NCBI GenBank assembly: GCA_021234155.1 | Contig: JAJEKV010000041.1 | Coordinates: 11,792,689 to 11,856,688 of the forward strand | Reading direction: 5' to 3' | Length of the DNA stretch: 64,000 bases | Origin: Isoetes taiwanensis | Lineage: Eukaryota; Streptophyta; Lycopodiopsida; Isoetales; Isoetaceae | Shown here: positions 11,421 through 22,990 of the stretch, piece after piece | How the letters are laid out: every line of letters begins with the position of its first letter | Numbering within the stretch: position 1 is the first letter of the stretch | Position numbers and translations under genes: made by a program | The notes under the pieces: generated by a model | The model's database searches: none | Seen by the model: the letters and a program-made list of their open reading frames with translations, nothing else | What the model was told of the DNA's origin: nothing

Positions 11421-11517
11421 AGAATAGAATAGAGCAAAGTTGAAACAATATGTGGAGAAGACTGATAGTATGTAGAGAAGACTGAACTGCTAAGAGTTTG
11501 GTCTTTTGGAGATAAAC

Positions 11518-11790
11518 TCACAAACCTATATTTTCACAGAAAGTGTGCAAAGCATGTAAATATTGTTGTATACTAGCAGCTATATATCTCATGAGCAAGA
11601 TATCATTAGCATACATAAGTTGTTTGATGATGTGCCAAATGGTGTCCTCTGCCACCATGATTATCAAGCAATGCTGTGATGAATGTACAAACCAAAGAGC
11701 GTAGGAGATAGAGGATAATCTGGCGTACTCCAATGTTGCTATTGAATAAAACAATAGGACTAAAACTAGAATAGCTTCTAGGGTAAACAT
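11518..11790 (-). pseudogene. non-LTR reverse transcriptase relic
   Basis: Two frames on the minus strand show LINE reverse-transcriptase blocks. PLSPTLFGLYI (about 11690-11722) is the 'PLSP-LF-LYID' motif. QLMYANDILLM (about 11600-11632) matches the catalytic 'YADD' block with the first Asp changed to Asn, and YLHALHTFCENIGL follows. The frame breaks between blocks and the altered catalytic residue show that it is inactive. Confidence 0.65.
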
Positions 11791-12869
11791 ACTCCCAATC
11801 ATTTTATTGATATAAAATGATGTTAAGTTACCTTGACATGGCAGCAAAAATTCAGGCATTGAAGTCCACGGCAAGATCCCTCGAATGTCTACTTCTTCCT
11901 TTTTCAAAAAACTATTTTCTTAAAGAACCGACGAGATACTAATTGGATCCGACTTGTGGAAGCTAGAGAAAAAGTTATTTAGTTTATAGCAAATACAGTG
12001 CCTTCCTTAAATAGAAGCTGGACCTAAGCTTCCAATCTAGAAGTTAATCCAAAATGTTTTTAGTTCAAAGCAAACAGAGTGCCATTAAATGAAATCTAGG
12101 CCTAAACTCCCAATGTTATTGAATACACTTAATTCGAGGTAGATCTATCATTCTATTCTACTAGTTCTATGATCACTTTGAGCAACAAAAAAATCACTAC
12201 TTTTTTTGTGACATCATCGTAGCATACCATCATATGGTTTATAAGAAGACCACCCAATATATTTTTCAGAGCACACTGATGCTCTTTTCTGCATGTGAGA
12301 TAAATGATTATCTCAAAAATTTGGAAGGCTACAATCATGTAGGTTGTATCAGTGTCTAGACCTACAGCAATGCGGATACAAGATATCTGGAGCTGCTGAC
12401 ATTTTCCATAAGGTATTGCTAGATTACATCATACCTGATGATTGGATGCAATACATCACTTCAGATCCAATTTTAACTTTAATTTCTTCTAGTTTATTGG
12501 GTGAAAGTAATTTTAGAATATACCATTTCTTATCAGGCCTGCTTCATAAGTCTGTTCCATAGTTTTTAAGACACTTTGTGTTTTTGACATGGATTTGAAT
12601 TTAGCTTGGGCAATAAATTGATTGATTTAAAGCCTCTTCTTTCTAGTAGTATCATCCTTGTTTGCTTTTGCAGATGTCATTGAATGTGGGCTTTGCATTG
12701 GCTACTCAAGAGCATGATATTTGTGCACCCATCTGCATAAATCATCTAGAACCACTGACATAACCTCTTCAAGGTCTCTTGATTCTTTCTTAAGAATCAT
12801 TTCTGTTATATTGAAGATATGCAACCTCTTTCATAAACTTTCAGATTTTTGATCTATTCTATTAACTAA
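11791..12869. other. degenerate repeat-like stretch
   Basis: No intact gene. About 12150-12340 on the minus strand, in mixed frames, gives KYIGWSSYKPYDGM and CYDDVTKKVVI. This faintly recalls the 'GY--KGYR-YD--TKKV--S-DV' block of Ty1/copia polyproteins, but it is too short and broken to call. Confidence 0.3.
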
Positions 12870-13127
12870 TCATTTTTTTTTTTTTTTGAAGGACGTCAAA
12901 CTTTATTAATAACACTCCATCATAATACATAATACAATGCAGAGATAGGAATAAAAAACCCAGTGGACAATCAGATCCAACTGAGCAGGGCCACCCATCT
13001 AAGCATGACAGTATAATGCAGTTCACACTATTTTCCTCTCCTACAAAGAGAAGAATAATATATAATCATATTTATAGAAAAGTTACTTTAACTAGGTCGA
13101 ACTTCCACATCCATAGAATCATTAACA
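12870..13127 (-). mobile_element. LINE 3' end with poly(A)
   Basis: On the minus strand this ends in TTATTAATAAAGTTTGACGTCC and then a run of about 15 A (plus-strand T run at 12872-12887). An AATAAA-like signal just before a poly(A) run is the signature of a retroposed 3' end. The coding part is missing or unrecognisable. Confidence 0.5.
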
Positions 13128-13639
13128 GCAACTTTTTTTTTTGGAAGAACTGTGTCGTCAATATATTAAAAGAATGGTAATGTTACAAAGCAAGTGAGGA
13201 GGAAAGAGAACCGCTTCAAAGAGACAAATGATACCCGCACTCCACAACAAACTCACGTAAAAACCGCAACTCTACTGGCATACAAACCACCATCACCATC
13301 TACAATACCCAAGAAGTCCCCGCCAAATGGCAAACTTCGCTTCTACCAATCCCGGGAACACCGAGAAAGCTTTTGAAATAGCTTGTACCGAAGTCGAGGA
13401 ATCGGAGAGGGTCGCAGTCAATCCCCCCGAAAGATCCACAACCGCCGCCCGCTTCCAAATCAGCCACACCAACCAAGCCACGCGACAGATGCAAGCAATC
13501 GCTTCGCAAGAGCGGCCAAGCACCCGGAAGGGATACACATGAAGCGAAAGAATGGCCGGCTAGTCAATCTCACCAAACCGAGCCCTAACCCAATCAGCAG
13601 TGCCCGCAAGTGAGGGGCATAGAACCGTGATAATGCTCT

Positions 13640-16060
13640 ACGCTCTCACGATGGAGGCCACAACAAGGGCAGAGAGGGCTCACACCGCCTAACCGACTCA
13701 CAAGGGCATTCACCCCGTACGGGCGGTGCACCACCTCGCCACGAAGCACCCTCACCTTCGGTGGGGAAGTGGAGCTCCATGTCCACGCCCAAACCGAAGG
13801 CCATCGAGAACAGGAAGCTGCGAGACCACTTGCGAAGGCGGTGTGTCATGAATAGCCAGCCCCGGGTAACAAGATATCCGCACAAAACAAGAGGACACAA
13901 CATCCGGATGAATCTTCCAAACCCGCACCACCATATCATCCCCGAGGGACTATAGGTATGTGCAGCCAGAATACCTCCTCGCCACTTGTTCCCGTGATAG
14001 CTTGGTTTGCCCCAAAGGGCAAAAACGAGCTCGAAAAAAGAACTCCCACGGCTAGCTGGCCACCCCAATACCAATCCTCCAAGGTGAGCACAAGAGTTCG
14101 CCTCCAACGGCCTGCAAGGTCCGGAGCATGCGGTGGCAACCAAGGGCAAGTCTTTGGGGGTAGAGGAACCCACAAGAAAGGAGAAGAGTGGTGATAAACC
14201 GAGGCATAATCTAGGTTTGGAAGAGCACACGCACATGATCCCAAGCCCCAACACCCCCCGGAGAAAAGGGGATGCATGTGGAAAAGGGGAGACTATACAA
14301 CGATTGCCTGTGGCAACTCCACATGCACGCACTGACTTCCCAAACGCCACACAATGGCAAAGAGACTGCAATAACAATGCGCACTGTGAGAAGATGCTCC
14401 ATCCTGCAGAATGCTCCAAACAAACTTGGAGACCAACACCTTACTATGCGGTGCCAAATCCGAATGGCCAAGCCCCATCCTCCGGGGCCCATGAATACCC
14501 TCACCTTCGGTGGGGAAGTGAGCTCCATGTCCCACGCCCAAACCGAAAAGCCATCGAGAACCCGAAGCTGCAGAGACCACTTCACCGGCAGGCGGTGTGT
14601 CATGAATAGCCGGAGACCCGGTAACAAGACCGCACAAAACAAGAGGACACAACATCCGGATGAATCTTCCAAACCTCGCACCACCATATCATCCACGAGG
14701 GACTATAGGTATGTGCAGCCAGAATACCTCGCCACTTGTTCCCGTGATAGCCTGGGCCTCGTGCAAAAAACGAGCTCGAAGAACTCCCACGGCTATTTGG
14801 CCACCCCAATACCAATCCTCCAAGGTGAGACAAGCAGCTTCGCCTCCAACGGGCGAACAGGCCCCAGCATGCATGCGGTGGCGACCAAAGGGCAAGTGCA
14901 GGGCGGGGGAGGAACCCACAAGAAAGGAGAAGAGTGGTGATAAACCGAGGCATAATCTAGCTGGAAGAGCACACGCGACATGATCCCAAGCCCGCAACAC
15001 CCTGTGGAGAAAAGGGGATGCATGTGGAAAAGGCCGGAGACTATACAACAAAGTGCCTGTGGCAACTCCACATGCAATGCATAGACTTCCCAAACGCCAC
15101 ACAATGGCAAAGAGGACAATACGCGATTCGCACGGAGAAGATGCTCCATCTGCGAGAATGCTCCAAACAAACTTGGAGACCAACACCTTACTATGCAAAG
15201 TGCCAAATCCGAATGGCCAAGCCCCCATCCTCGGGGGGCCATGTAAGCACCCTCACCACCTTGGGGGGAAGTGAGCTCCATGTCCACGCCCAAACCGGCC
15301 ATCGAGAACCCGAAGCTGCAGAGACCACTTGCTCAAGGGGCGGTGTGTGTCATGAATAGCCAAAGACACCGGTAACAAGACCGCACAAAACAAGAGGACA
15401 CAACATGGGATGAATTTTCCAAACCCGCACCACCATATCATCCCGAGGGACTATAGGTATGTCTTGCCAGAATACTCCTCGCCACTTGTTCCCCGATAGC
15501 CCGGTCCACCGCCTCGTGCAAAAACGAGCTCGAAAAGAACTCCCACGAAGCTAGCTGGCCACCCCAATACCAATCCTCCAAGGTGAGCACAAAGAGCTTC
15601 GCCTCCAACGGCCTCAAGGCCCGTCGAGCATGCATGGTGGCAGCCAAAGGGCAAGTGCAGCAGGGGTAGAGGAACCCACAAGAAAGGAGAAGAGTGGTGA
15701 TAAACCGAGGCATAATCTAGTTTGGAAGAGCACACGCACATGATCCCAAGCCCGCAACACCCCCTCGTGGAGAAAAGGGGATGCATGTGGAAAAGGCCGA
15801 GACTATACAACAAAGGCCTGTGGCAACTCCACATGCAATGCAGCCTTTCCCAAACGCCACACAATGGCAAAGAGACGCAATAACAAAGGCCGCACTGGGG
15901 AGAAGATGCTCCATCCTCGAATGCTCCAAACAAACTTGGAGACCAACACCTTACTATGCAAGTGCCAAATCCGAATGGCCAAGCCCCCATCCTCTCTGGG
16001 GCTGAGACACTTCCACCAAGCCACTTTAACAACCGCCCTTCATCATCCCCGCCCCACACA
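13640..16060 (-). repeat. tandem array of about 750-bp units within LINE-A
   Basis: Anchors recur at regular spacing. GGACTATAGGTATGT lies at about 13947, 14700 and 15448 (753 and 748 bp apart). CATAATCTAG lies at about 14205, 14951 and 15710. CACCTTCGGTGGGGAAGTG-AGCTCCATG lies at about 13750, 14500 and, modified, 15255. About three units are present, with many small indels between copies. Minus-strand translations show LINE-type words such as CCHCVAFGK and GAWPFGFG, but no copy keeps a clean frame. Confidence 0.85.
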
Positions 16061-16236
16061 AAATTTGAACAATCTTATCCAAAGCCCGTGATCTTACCCT
16101 CGGGAGCTAACATCACGGATGTTGTATACACATAAGTGCTACAAAGTCTTGACTTGGCAACTTGATGATCCTACCGCCATGGATAACTTGTCGCCCTTCC
16201 ACCAATTGAGGTGTTTTCGCAGCCCCCCGCAAAATC

Positions 16237-17460
16237 TCATCCCACACCCTCCCCATGGAAACATCCCTCCAAAGGGAATACCCAACACTTAGTACACACA
16301 TTACCGGAAGCACCTTCCAAGGGAATAGAGCCAAACAAGGGGGAGGCGGAGTCAATTTGGGCCCATAGTGCGCAGCATTTACCCCAAGTGGAAAAGAATG
16401 CCCGAGGCCAAGGAGAAAGTATCCAAAGCAAACCCTTCACATTCCAAATTCCTCTCTTCGCCACCAAGAAGAGGAAAGTGTCATCGACAAACCGATTAAT
16501 AATCATTGGCTACCATCTTGCATCCAAGCCCATCCACCTCCACCGCAACCAAAACAATCCAGACAAGTGCCTCCGCCACAATCAGAACAAAAACGGTGCC
16601 AAAGGGCACCGACGCACACCCTCCGCCTAAGGAGAAAAAGGCGGAGGGTTCACCACCCTGCACACCACCGTAGAGTCTGTACGACCTATGTAGCTTCATG
16701 ACCGCCTCAGAAGCGTGGACCACAGCCCAATGCTAACATCATGGCGCATAAGAACTCCCAACTAACACTATCATAAGCTTTGGCAAAGTCAAGCTTAAGA
16801 TAGGCAATGCCTTGACCTGTTTCTCCTGGCCCAATAAAGGCCCTCATAAGCCGGCAACATTAGTCAAAATGTTCCTCCCAGAACAAACCTGCATACACCT
16901 TACTAATAGAAGAAGTCAACACTTCAACTTCTCCCGCCAGGGCTTTTTCGCAATAATCTTGTACATGAGGACAACAAGGAGATAGGCCTCCAATCATTAA
17001 TAGTAGAAGGTCGCTTAACCTTAGGAATCAAGGAAATGCATGCGGTATTCAAGATCCTATCCATTTGAGAAGACTGCAAAGAACTCAAGATACACTGGGT
17101 ACAATGACTCACCAGCCCACTCCCAATAAGTCCGAAGAACTCCACGGGGATGCCATCCAGCCCAGGACATTTATCCTTGGCCATGCACATACATGCCTCC
17201 GCTTAAATCCTCTCCCGAAAGCTCACGCTCCCAAGCTCTCACGCGGTGAGGAGAATAGATGGCTTAACCCCCAAAACAAGCTCCCCGCATCTCCCCGCCA
17301 TAGGGAAGAGAGCGCTGTGCGAAAAACCCCGAGAAATGAGCATGCACATACCTCTCTGCAAATCAGCGGGATCCTCCAAAGTTCGACCATCGGGCAAAGC
17401 AAAGGGACGCCATAGATGCTTTGATATCGCATTTGCCTTAGCCGCTTTCAAGAACACCGA
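16237..17460 (-). pseudogene. LINE reverse transcriptase (broken)
   Basis: On the minus strand 17190-16924 shows KDKCPGLDGIPVEFF ('K-PG-DG-P-EF') and later ACISLIPKVKRP...INDWRPISLL ('F-SLIPK---P--I-D-RPISL'). 16723-16496 carries VLIVAEAL, and 16500-16470 carries NRFVDDTFLFL, the catalytic 'Y/F-x-DD' block. Upstream, 17457-17239 has ANAISKHLWRPFALPDGRT. Several frame changes separate the blocks. The enzyme would normally copy element RNA at the target site; here it cannot be made intact. Confidence 0.8.
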
Positions 17461-17689
17461 CGAACTGTGTCCCCTTCTTCAACTGGTGGGGCCGCCTTCA
17501 CCGCAGCGCCTCCTGCACTTTAACCTGCTCGAAAGCAACAATACGCTGCAACACCGCATTCTCCCTAATGCCATGAAGGTCAGCGCCCGAATCCTCTCCA
17601 ACTCGATAGAGACCATGCAACTCCTGCCGCCTCTCCCAGACGCCGCCACCAAAGACCTTGGCAAAACGCTTCACCCTAGCTAATGCGGT

Positions 17690-18400
17690 CACCTATACCA
17701 GACATACCCTTGAGAGATGAAAAGGTATCAAGCCACAACTCAGCCTTTGGGCGAAATCCGCCTCCCGTACCAAAAAGGGTGTTAAAACTAACACGCGCCC
17801 TAGAGGGCCGAGAGGCAACCGCACCTTATTTGGACAAAACACGAGGGTAATGATCAGAAATGGAGGTAGACGAATGTTACTCCACAAGCAAAGAGGGCAC
17901 ACCATCCAAAGTCGCATGGGGAAGCATAGTGACGGGTCATGCCTAGCATCGCCCGCCCATGTCCAATCTCAGCCTATTACAATAGGTGAAAGACAAGTCC
18001 CGGGGACCTCATCCAAGGCCAAATCACTGCAACAAAAGCGAGACCATTGGTCCCTCTCAAAGCCATGCACAACACGGGTTCGAGAACGGGGCGATCCTCT
18101 ACTCGCTCTACCATATTGAAGTCCCCTAACGGAACAACCAAAGCAGCACCCAACCCACCAAGGGCGCCAACTTATTCCGGAATGGGCCCATAAAGCACCT
18201 CACGAGAAGGCTGATTAGGGGCATAAACATTAACAATCCCCACTCCTGCCCTCCCTCCAACCACTTAATTATTGCCCACCGAGCCAAACACATGCCGGCC
18301 GCGAGTAATGCGTGACACGCATCCATCCCTCCAAGCAATAAGAGTACCCCACTAGTCATAAGAAGAAGCAATAGAGCCAAACTGCCTACCAACCATATTC
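17690..18400 (-). pseudogene. LINE endonuclease-like region (broken)
   Basis: Its position is right, upstream of the reverse transcriptase on the minus strand. Translation of 18392-18126 in mixed frames gives FRNKLAPLVG, followed around 18119-18050 by NMVERVEDR. This fits the 'GDFN-----ED' segment of L1 apurinic endonucleases. There are many stops. The assignment rests on order more than on motif quality. Confidence 0.5.
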
Positions 18401-19057
18401 ATGAGCCTGGACATATCACCCTGTGACACTTATGCTTTGAATGCAAACAATATCGGGCCTTGGCTTCAGCCAAGTGCCAAAGAAACACGCGGGCCCTCTT
18501 ACTACTAGAGGACCGCACACCCGCACATTCGGTGAGGATCGACCTATTCATCCAGGAGGAGAAGTGTTCCAGCCCCCATGCCTACCCACCGGGCCATCAG
18601 CCCCTCCCACGAGTCATCATCTAGAGCGGAGGATTAATCACGGCAATGTGACCCCCGGCCAGCTCACGTGACATTCCACTTCCAACATTTGTTGGAAGTC
18701 CCCGTGCACCTCCATATAGAGTCATGGGCCACTCTAGTCTCTACCTCCAAGCGGGCTGCTCCAGCCACCTCATGCTCGGCACATACAAGCTCTTTGGGAC
18801 ATCCCGGCCGGGGATCGAGCACCCCTCCCACATTTTGTCCTCGGACCTAGCCACAACCAAATCATCAGCCCCTCACGAGCCACCACGCCCCTAGCCCCGC
18901 CATCCAATGGGTGCCGGCGGTAAGCAAGCCCGCAGAGCCTCCACACCACCTCTCCCAACCACACCACCTCGTCCAACTCCACTCACTGCACACGGAGTCC
19001 TCCTTTGTTGCCTCGGGAAGAGAGGAATCCCGGCCCCTGCATAAGCACCCGCAATCC
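18401..19057. other. LINE-A interior without clear motif
   Basis: GC-rich sequence between the endonuclease-like and ORF1-like parts of LINE-A. Open frames exist on both strands, but none resembles a known domain. It probably contains the end of ORF1 and the start of ORF2. Confidence 0.4.
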
Positions 19058-19600
19058 CTACCACATCACACGCACCCGCCGGGGATCATCAATGAGGGTC
19101 GGATGGTAGCACAATAGATGGAAACATCCGCCGGATCTGAGCCATTCAAAAGCTTCAATCGGAAGAGAAAATGCGGGGACCACTACGCCTTTGGAAGAGA
19201 AGTGGACACCAAAGTAGCAGCAAAGCGAGCAACCGCGGATCTTGGGGACACGCACAATAGAATGAGCCAAATATACACCCGGTCCATTAGCCATGGAAAC
19301 CAAAAAATCAGGCACCATTAGATCGGGAGGAAGATCACGACCGGAACCAACACGCGGGATTTTAAATTTGTCAAAGAACGGTGGACATTCTTTGGAGTAT
19401 AATACTCGATCAAAGACATATGATTCACCCAAAGTATCCACCCCAGACTAACCAATTACCATACGGAAGACTCAGCCTCAAACATGATTATGAAGAAATT
19501 ATTTGGTAGGAATTTGAGAGGCTGGTAGGCTGGGCAAACCAATCCCGTCTCGGATGTCCAAAGAAGCCAAGAGCTAAACCTCCCTGCGTGTCCAATATGT
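19058..19600 (-). pseudogene. LINE ORF1-like fragment, copy 1
   Basis: The minus-strand frame of 127 codons contains DLPPDLMVPDFLVSMANG, then GVYLAHSIVR. It is related to the second copy at 20717-21157, which has DFMIAIANGLGMHLAHSIV. This is the 'PLE-----F---A-ALG' segment typical of DUF4283-type ORF1 proteins of plant LINEs, which bind element RNA. A downstream frame shift is visible. Confidence 0.55.
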
Positions 19601-19939
19601 ACCCCGTGAAGTAGCCCAATACCGCGAAATGAAACTAGATTCTCAATGGTGCGAACATGCCCGGTATGATCAATATCTATCCATGGAGTCTCCGGAAGAG
19701 CTGCTCAAGAGGTCCAGCAGTGATGATCCTCCACAAATTTGAGCCTCTTGAACACGGGCAGTCCTACACTCCCGAGCCTTAAGCAGTCAATCACGAAAAC
19801 CCGGTAGAGTGATCGCGAGAAAGCAATGTCATTGCTCCGCCAGGCGCGACAGAGGTGGGGCTGCCATACGGCATCTGAGAAGTATCGGGGGCACCCGGGA
19901 GGCACATCGGCTACATGCACCCTAGAGAGGGCATCACCA
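19601..19939. other. LINE-related spacer
   Basis: This lies between the two ORF1-like regions. A 71-codon minus frame (19705-19920) has no recognisable domain. Confidence 0.35.
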
Positions 19940-21157
19940 GCAAGTGATCCCTTCCCAAGCTGCAGGGAAAGAGGGCATCATGAGATCCGGTTCTAAAGGG
20001 GGCATACTTGATGGAATCAAGACCGAGTCTCCAAAACACAATCTACGGGGTCAGAATTATATTGAGAGGAAGAGCAATCCACATACCTCTCAACCGAAGG
20101 GGATTCCAAGAGCTCCCTCATCTCTGCCACCAATTGCATGCCACTCCCTATATCCCGCGCCTCTTCATGCATGCCGAGACCTGCGCCCTTCCCCTTTACT
20201 GGAGGATTCTTTCTCCTCGCCATCTCCCTTGGCTTCAGCCCCAAGCCATGAGGCTCAATCGGTCCCCCATCAGTCTGTCTGGCAGGAGCCATGACACCCG
20301 AACCAGTCCGGAAATCAGCTGTTTTCGGCAAGAAGCCACATCCAAAACAGCTGATGCTATACACCTCCGAAAAGAGCTCGGAGCAAGCTTTCCAACGAGC
20401 CCAAGCACGCCGAAAACTGACACCAGATAAGAGAGATATCGCCGATCAAAGTTTACAGCAACTTGATCTGCTCCCTAGTGTCTCAATACCACTGAATCAG
20501 GGACATCCACTGTAACAATCGTTGCAGATACTGGCACTACAGAGTGAACTAACGCAGATTGAGGAGCCGAGCTATTTTTGCAACGTGCAAGCTTCTTCAA
20601 GCATGGAGTAAACCATCCTTCTTCCAATAATTCTTGCTTGTGGGCAATGTCCAGAAGACGAGAGTGTTGATCCTCATTAAGAGGCTCTACTGATATAGAC
20701 TGAGACGGAGATGCACTCAAATAGCTAGAGAAGAAGGCACACGAGCTGGTAATACTGGCGAATTAACTAGTGCAGAGGCAGATGGGGAAGAAGATGATAC
20801 AACACGACACTCGAGTGAAGTGGCTGCTATGTGACAGGGGATAGAAGCAATTGGGGAGGTAGAGACAAAAGTATGCCTAGACCTGTAAGTAGCGAAAGCC
20901 TCAACATTGGGAAACATTTTGGCAAGCTCAGGTCCATTAAGCAGACGTAGTTTGTACTTGAAAAAAAGTGGGCCACTTTTGACCACTACTGACTGGGGAA
21001 TAGAGACACAAGTAGGAAGAGATACACAAATTCGAGGACCATTAACAATAGAATGGGCAAGATGCATACCCAATCCATTGGCAATAGCAATCATAAAATC
21101 AGACACTTGCAGTTCTAGTGGAAAATCCTCTAAGGCAAGCCAACAAGGCATGCGCAA
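19940..21157 (-). pseudogene. LINE ORF1-like fragment, copy 2
   Basis: The 146-codon minus frame at 20717-21157 has WLALEDFPLELQVSDFMIAI, then ANGLGMHLAHSIV and SGPLFFKYKLRLLNGPEL. It matches the domain layout of copy 1 and of plant LINE ORF1 (DUF4283-like). Minus frames at 20720-20475 and 20364-20017 continue with serine/proline-rich and basic sequence, as in ORF1 tails. It belongs to a second LINE insertion or to a duplication of LINE-A's 5' part. Confidence 0.55.
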
Positions 21158-22059
21158 TGCACCAGACTAACTAACCATAGTTTTTGTTTTGCAGGTTCTC
21201 CCTATTCACAGCATGACCAATGTGCACCAGACAATCTCCCAGCACTTTAAATGCCAGAGTTTGATGAAAAACACTTGGGTTCAATTCCATTTTAAGCTTA
21301 TTGTCTTTTTTACTGTTCGAAGTTGTAGCATTGAGGATTTTGAATTGTGAAATAGGTGAATAACTATCACCATTAGTGTAACTGCACTGTGCAGATTGAT
21401 GATCTCATGATCACCACTGTGGTGAAGTAAGCACACCATCAGAATATCTGAATTGTACCATATATAACTTATACTCACCATATGAATATCTGCCTCACAT
21501 TACCAAAATGCACCATTGGAGAAAAAGCATAACCATTAAGGGCTCTTGACCTCTGAGTTTGATGGCTTATTGTGACTTTTGCTTTTAGTTTTAGGTTGAT
21601 GCACAACCAAATTTGGTTTTAGCATATGCCCTAGAGCACATGTTTCTGCAAAGGTTTCAGTATTTGCCCTTATGTTGTGAATTTCCAGGATGTTTTCTGC
21701 ATAATATTAGCAAACATGCCCATGAAACTGGGCTCCGGCGATTATATGCAAGGGAAAATTCTGCACACTCACGAAGTAATTTTGTTTATTATCGGATTAT
21801 GGGTGCATGCAGTGCAATTTTGCATATGAAAAAATGCAATATTTCTCTAGCAATCTAGAGATGCAACCTTGCTGAAAGAAATTCCTGCAAAACATTTGTT
21901 AAATATGCCATGCCTTTAAATGGTGCTCAAACTATAAGTTTTGGAAAAAAAGCTTCTACTTGACCACCGGATCTGGGGTCACCTGCAGGATGCAGCATAA
22001 CCAACAATTCACCATAGAGTTGTGCAAATTCGATTCGTAAAAAAGCCTAAAACTCTAGC
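21158..22059. other. anonymous stretch
   Basis: AT-rich with no recognisable gene. The 81-codon frame at 21613-21858 has no family resemblance. Confidence 0.4.
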
Positions 22060-22125
22060 AAGAGAATAGAATAGAATAGTTTTTTTAACGTCCACGGAGA
22101 CCACGGAGAGGAAACGGCTTCTTAG
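22060..22125 (-). mobile_element. retroposon 3' end, copy 3
   Basis: On the minus strand: GTGGTCTCCGTGGACGTTAA, then a run of A, then CTATTCTATTCTATTCTCTT. This is the same 3' end as at 391-460 and 5583-5655. Only the terminal part is recognisable. Confidence 0.45.
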
Positions 22126-22811
22126 AATTCCGATTCTGTTGCTCTATCAAAATTTCGGATTTAGAAGATGCTCTCGCATTGCAACCGTCTTTATATTTAA
22201 GAGGAAGCTCTCAGAACACTTTCTATTCTACAACTCATGACCACTTCCAGAAAAACCTAGAACAACAAGCTTCTCGAAGCTTATTTGCTTTGGATTCATT
22301 CATTTATTGCCAAACATGTCAATAAATAATTAGAACTTTCTATTTTTTATATACATTTAACCTGCCCGTTATCAGTCCTGTCGTGTTAGAGATAAATGAC
22401 ATAATGCAAAATAATATAAGAATCAAATTGAATTTTCTCATCCAAGGAGATCAGATGGCCTATGGGAAGAAACATAAAAAAAACACCCGACCTATTACAG
22501 TCTAGAAAATGCTTACTGTTGGGCTTTTGAGCAAGAATTTCCTAGAAGCTTTATTGCAAATACTGCAGGAGAAACGGTTTCATGAGACTACTCATTTTTA
22601 TGTATGAATGTCTTGGACGACATGCTTATATGATGTTTCAAGTGGCTATATGGAGGAGAAATGCCTTTCTACTCTATAAGTTATCTTAAAGCTAGGATTT
22701 TGGCAAAATGCATGTAGACACAACATGAGGCTAGTTTTAGTTGGTGCAATTGTTGATGATTGGGTCTTGGGAATAGCTTAAGGATTCCTAATAATTATGC
22801 AATGCAAAAAA
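22126..22811. other. anonymous AT-rich stretch
   Basis: Nothing was recognised. Confidence 0.4.
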
Positions 22812-22990
22812 AGATTTTTTTTTTTTTGTTGGTGGCAAGATATTTTGATTCTATTAATTAAAAAAATGGTATACAACCTTATTTATAAGCCTCTCAATAG
22901 GCTAGATAAGAAATATTTGCACCACACCTTTGGCCACATAGTATGCCATAACCATATCTAATATGAGGTTGCTATACCAACAATATAGAA
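22812..22990 (-). mobile_element. LINE-like 3' end with poly(A)
   Basis: A plus-strand T run at about 22815-22828 is preceded on the minus strand by TTAATTAATAGAATCAAAAT. It resembles the poly(A)-ended LINE tails at 12870 and 13133. No coding part is visible. Confidence 0.35.

Larger units (their letters stand above)
13128..19600 (-). mobile_element. decayed L1-type LINE (LINE-A)
   Basis: The order on the minus strand is that of a plant L1 element. An ORF1-like region (about 19600-19058) comes first, then an apurinic endonuclease-like region (about 18400-17690), reverse transcriptase (about 17460-16237) and a C-terminal region (16060-13640). The 3' end has a plus-strand T run at about 13133-13142 (poly-A on the minus strand). 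All coding parts are frame-broken. The C-terminal part has been tandemly multiplied, which makes the element unusually long there. Confidence 0.75.

Noticed and set aside
13646-14696. Long open frames on both strands (up to 257 codons)
   Set aside because: They lie in the LINE tandem array, are cysteine/tryptophan- or proline-rich by-products of GC-rich DNA, and are not conserved between the repeat units.
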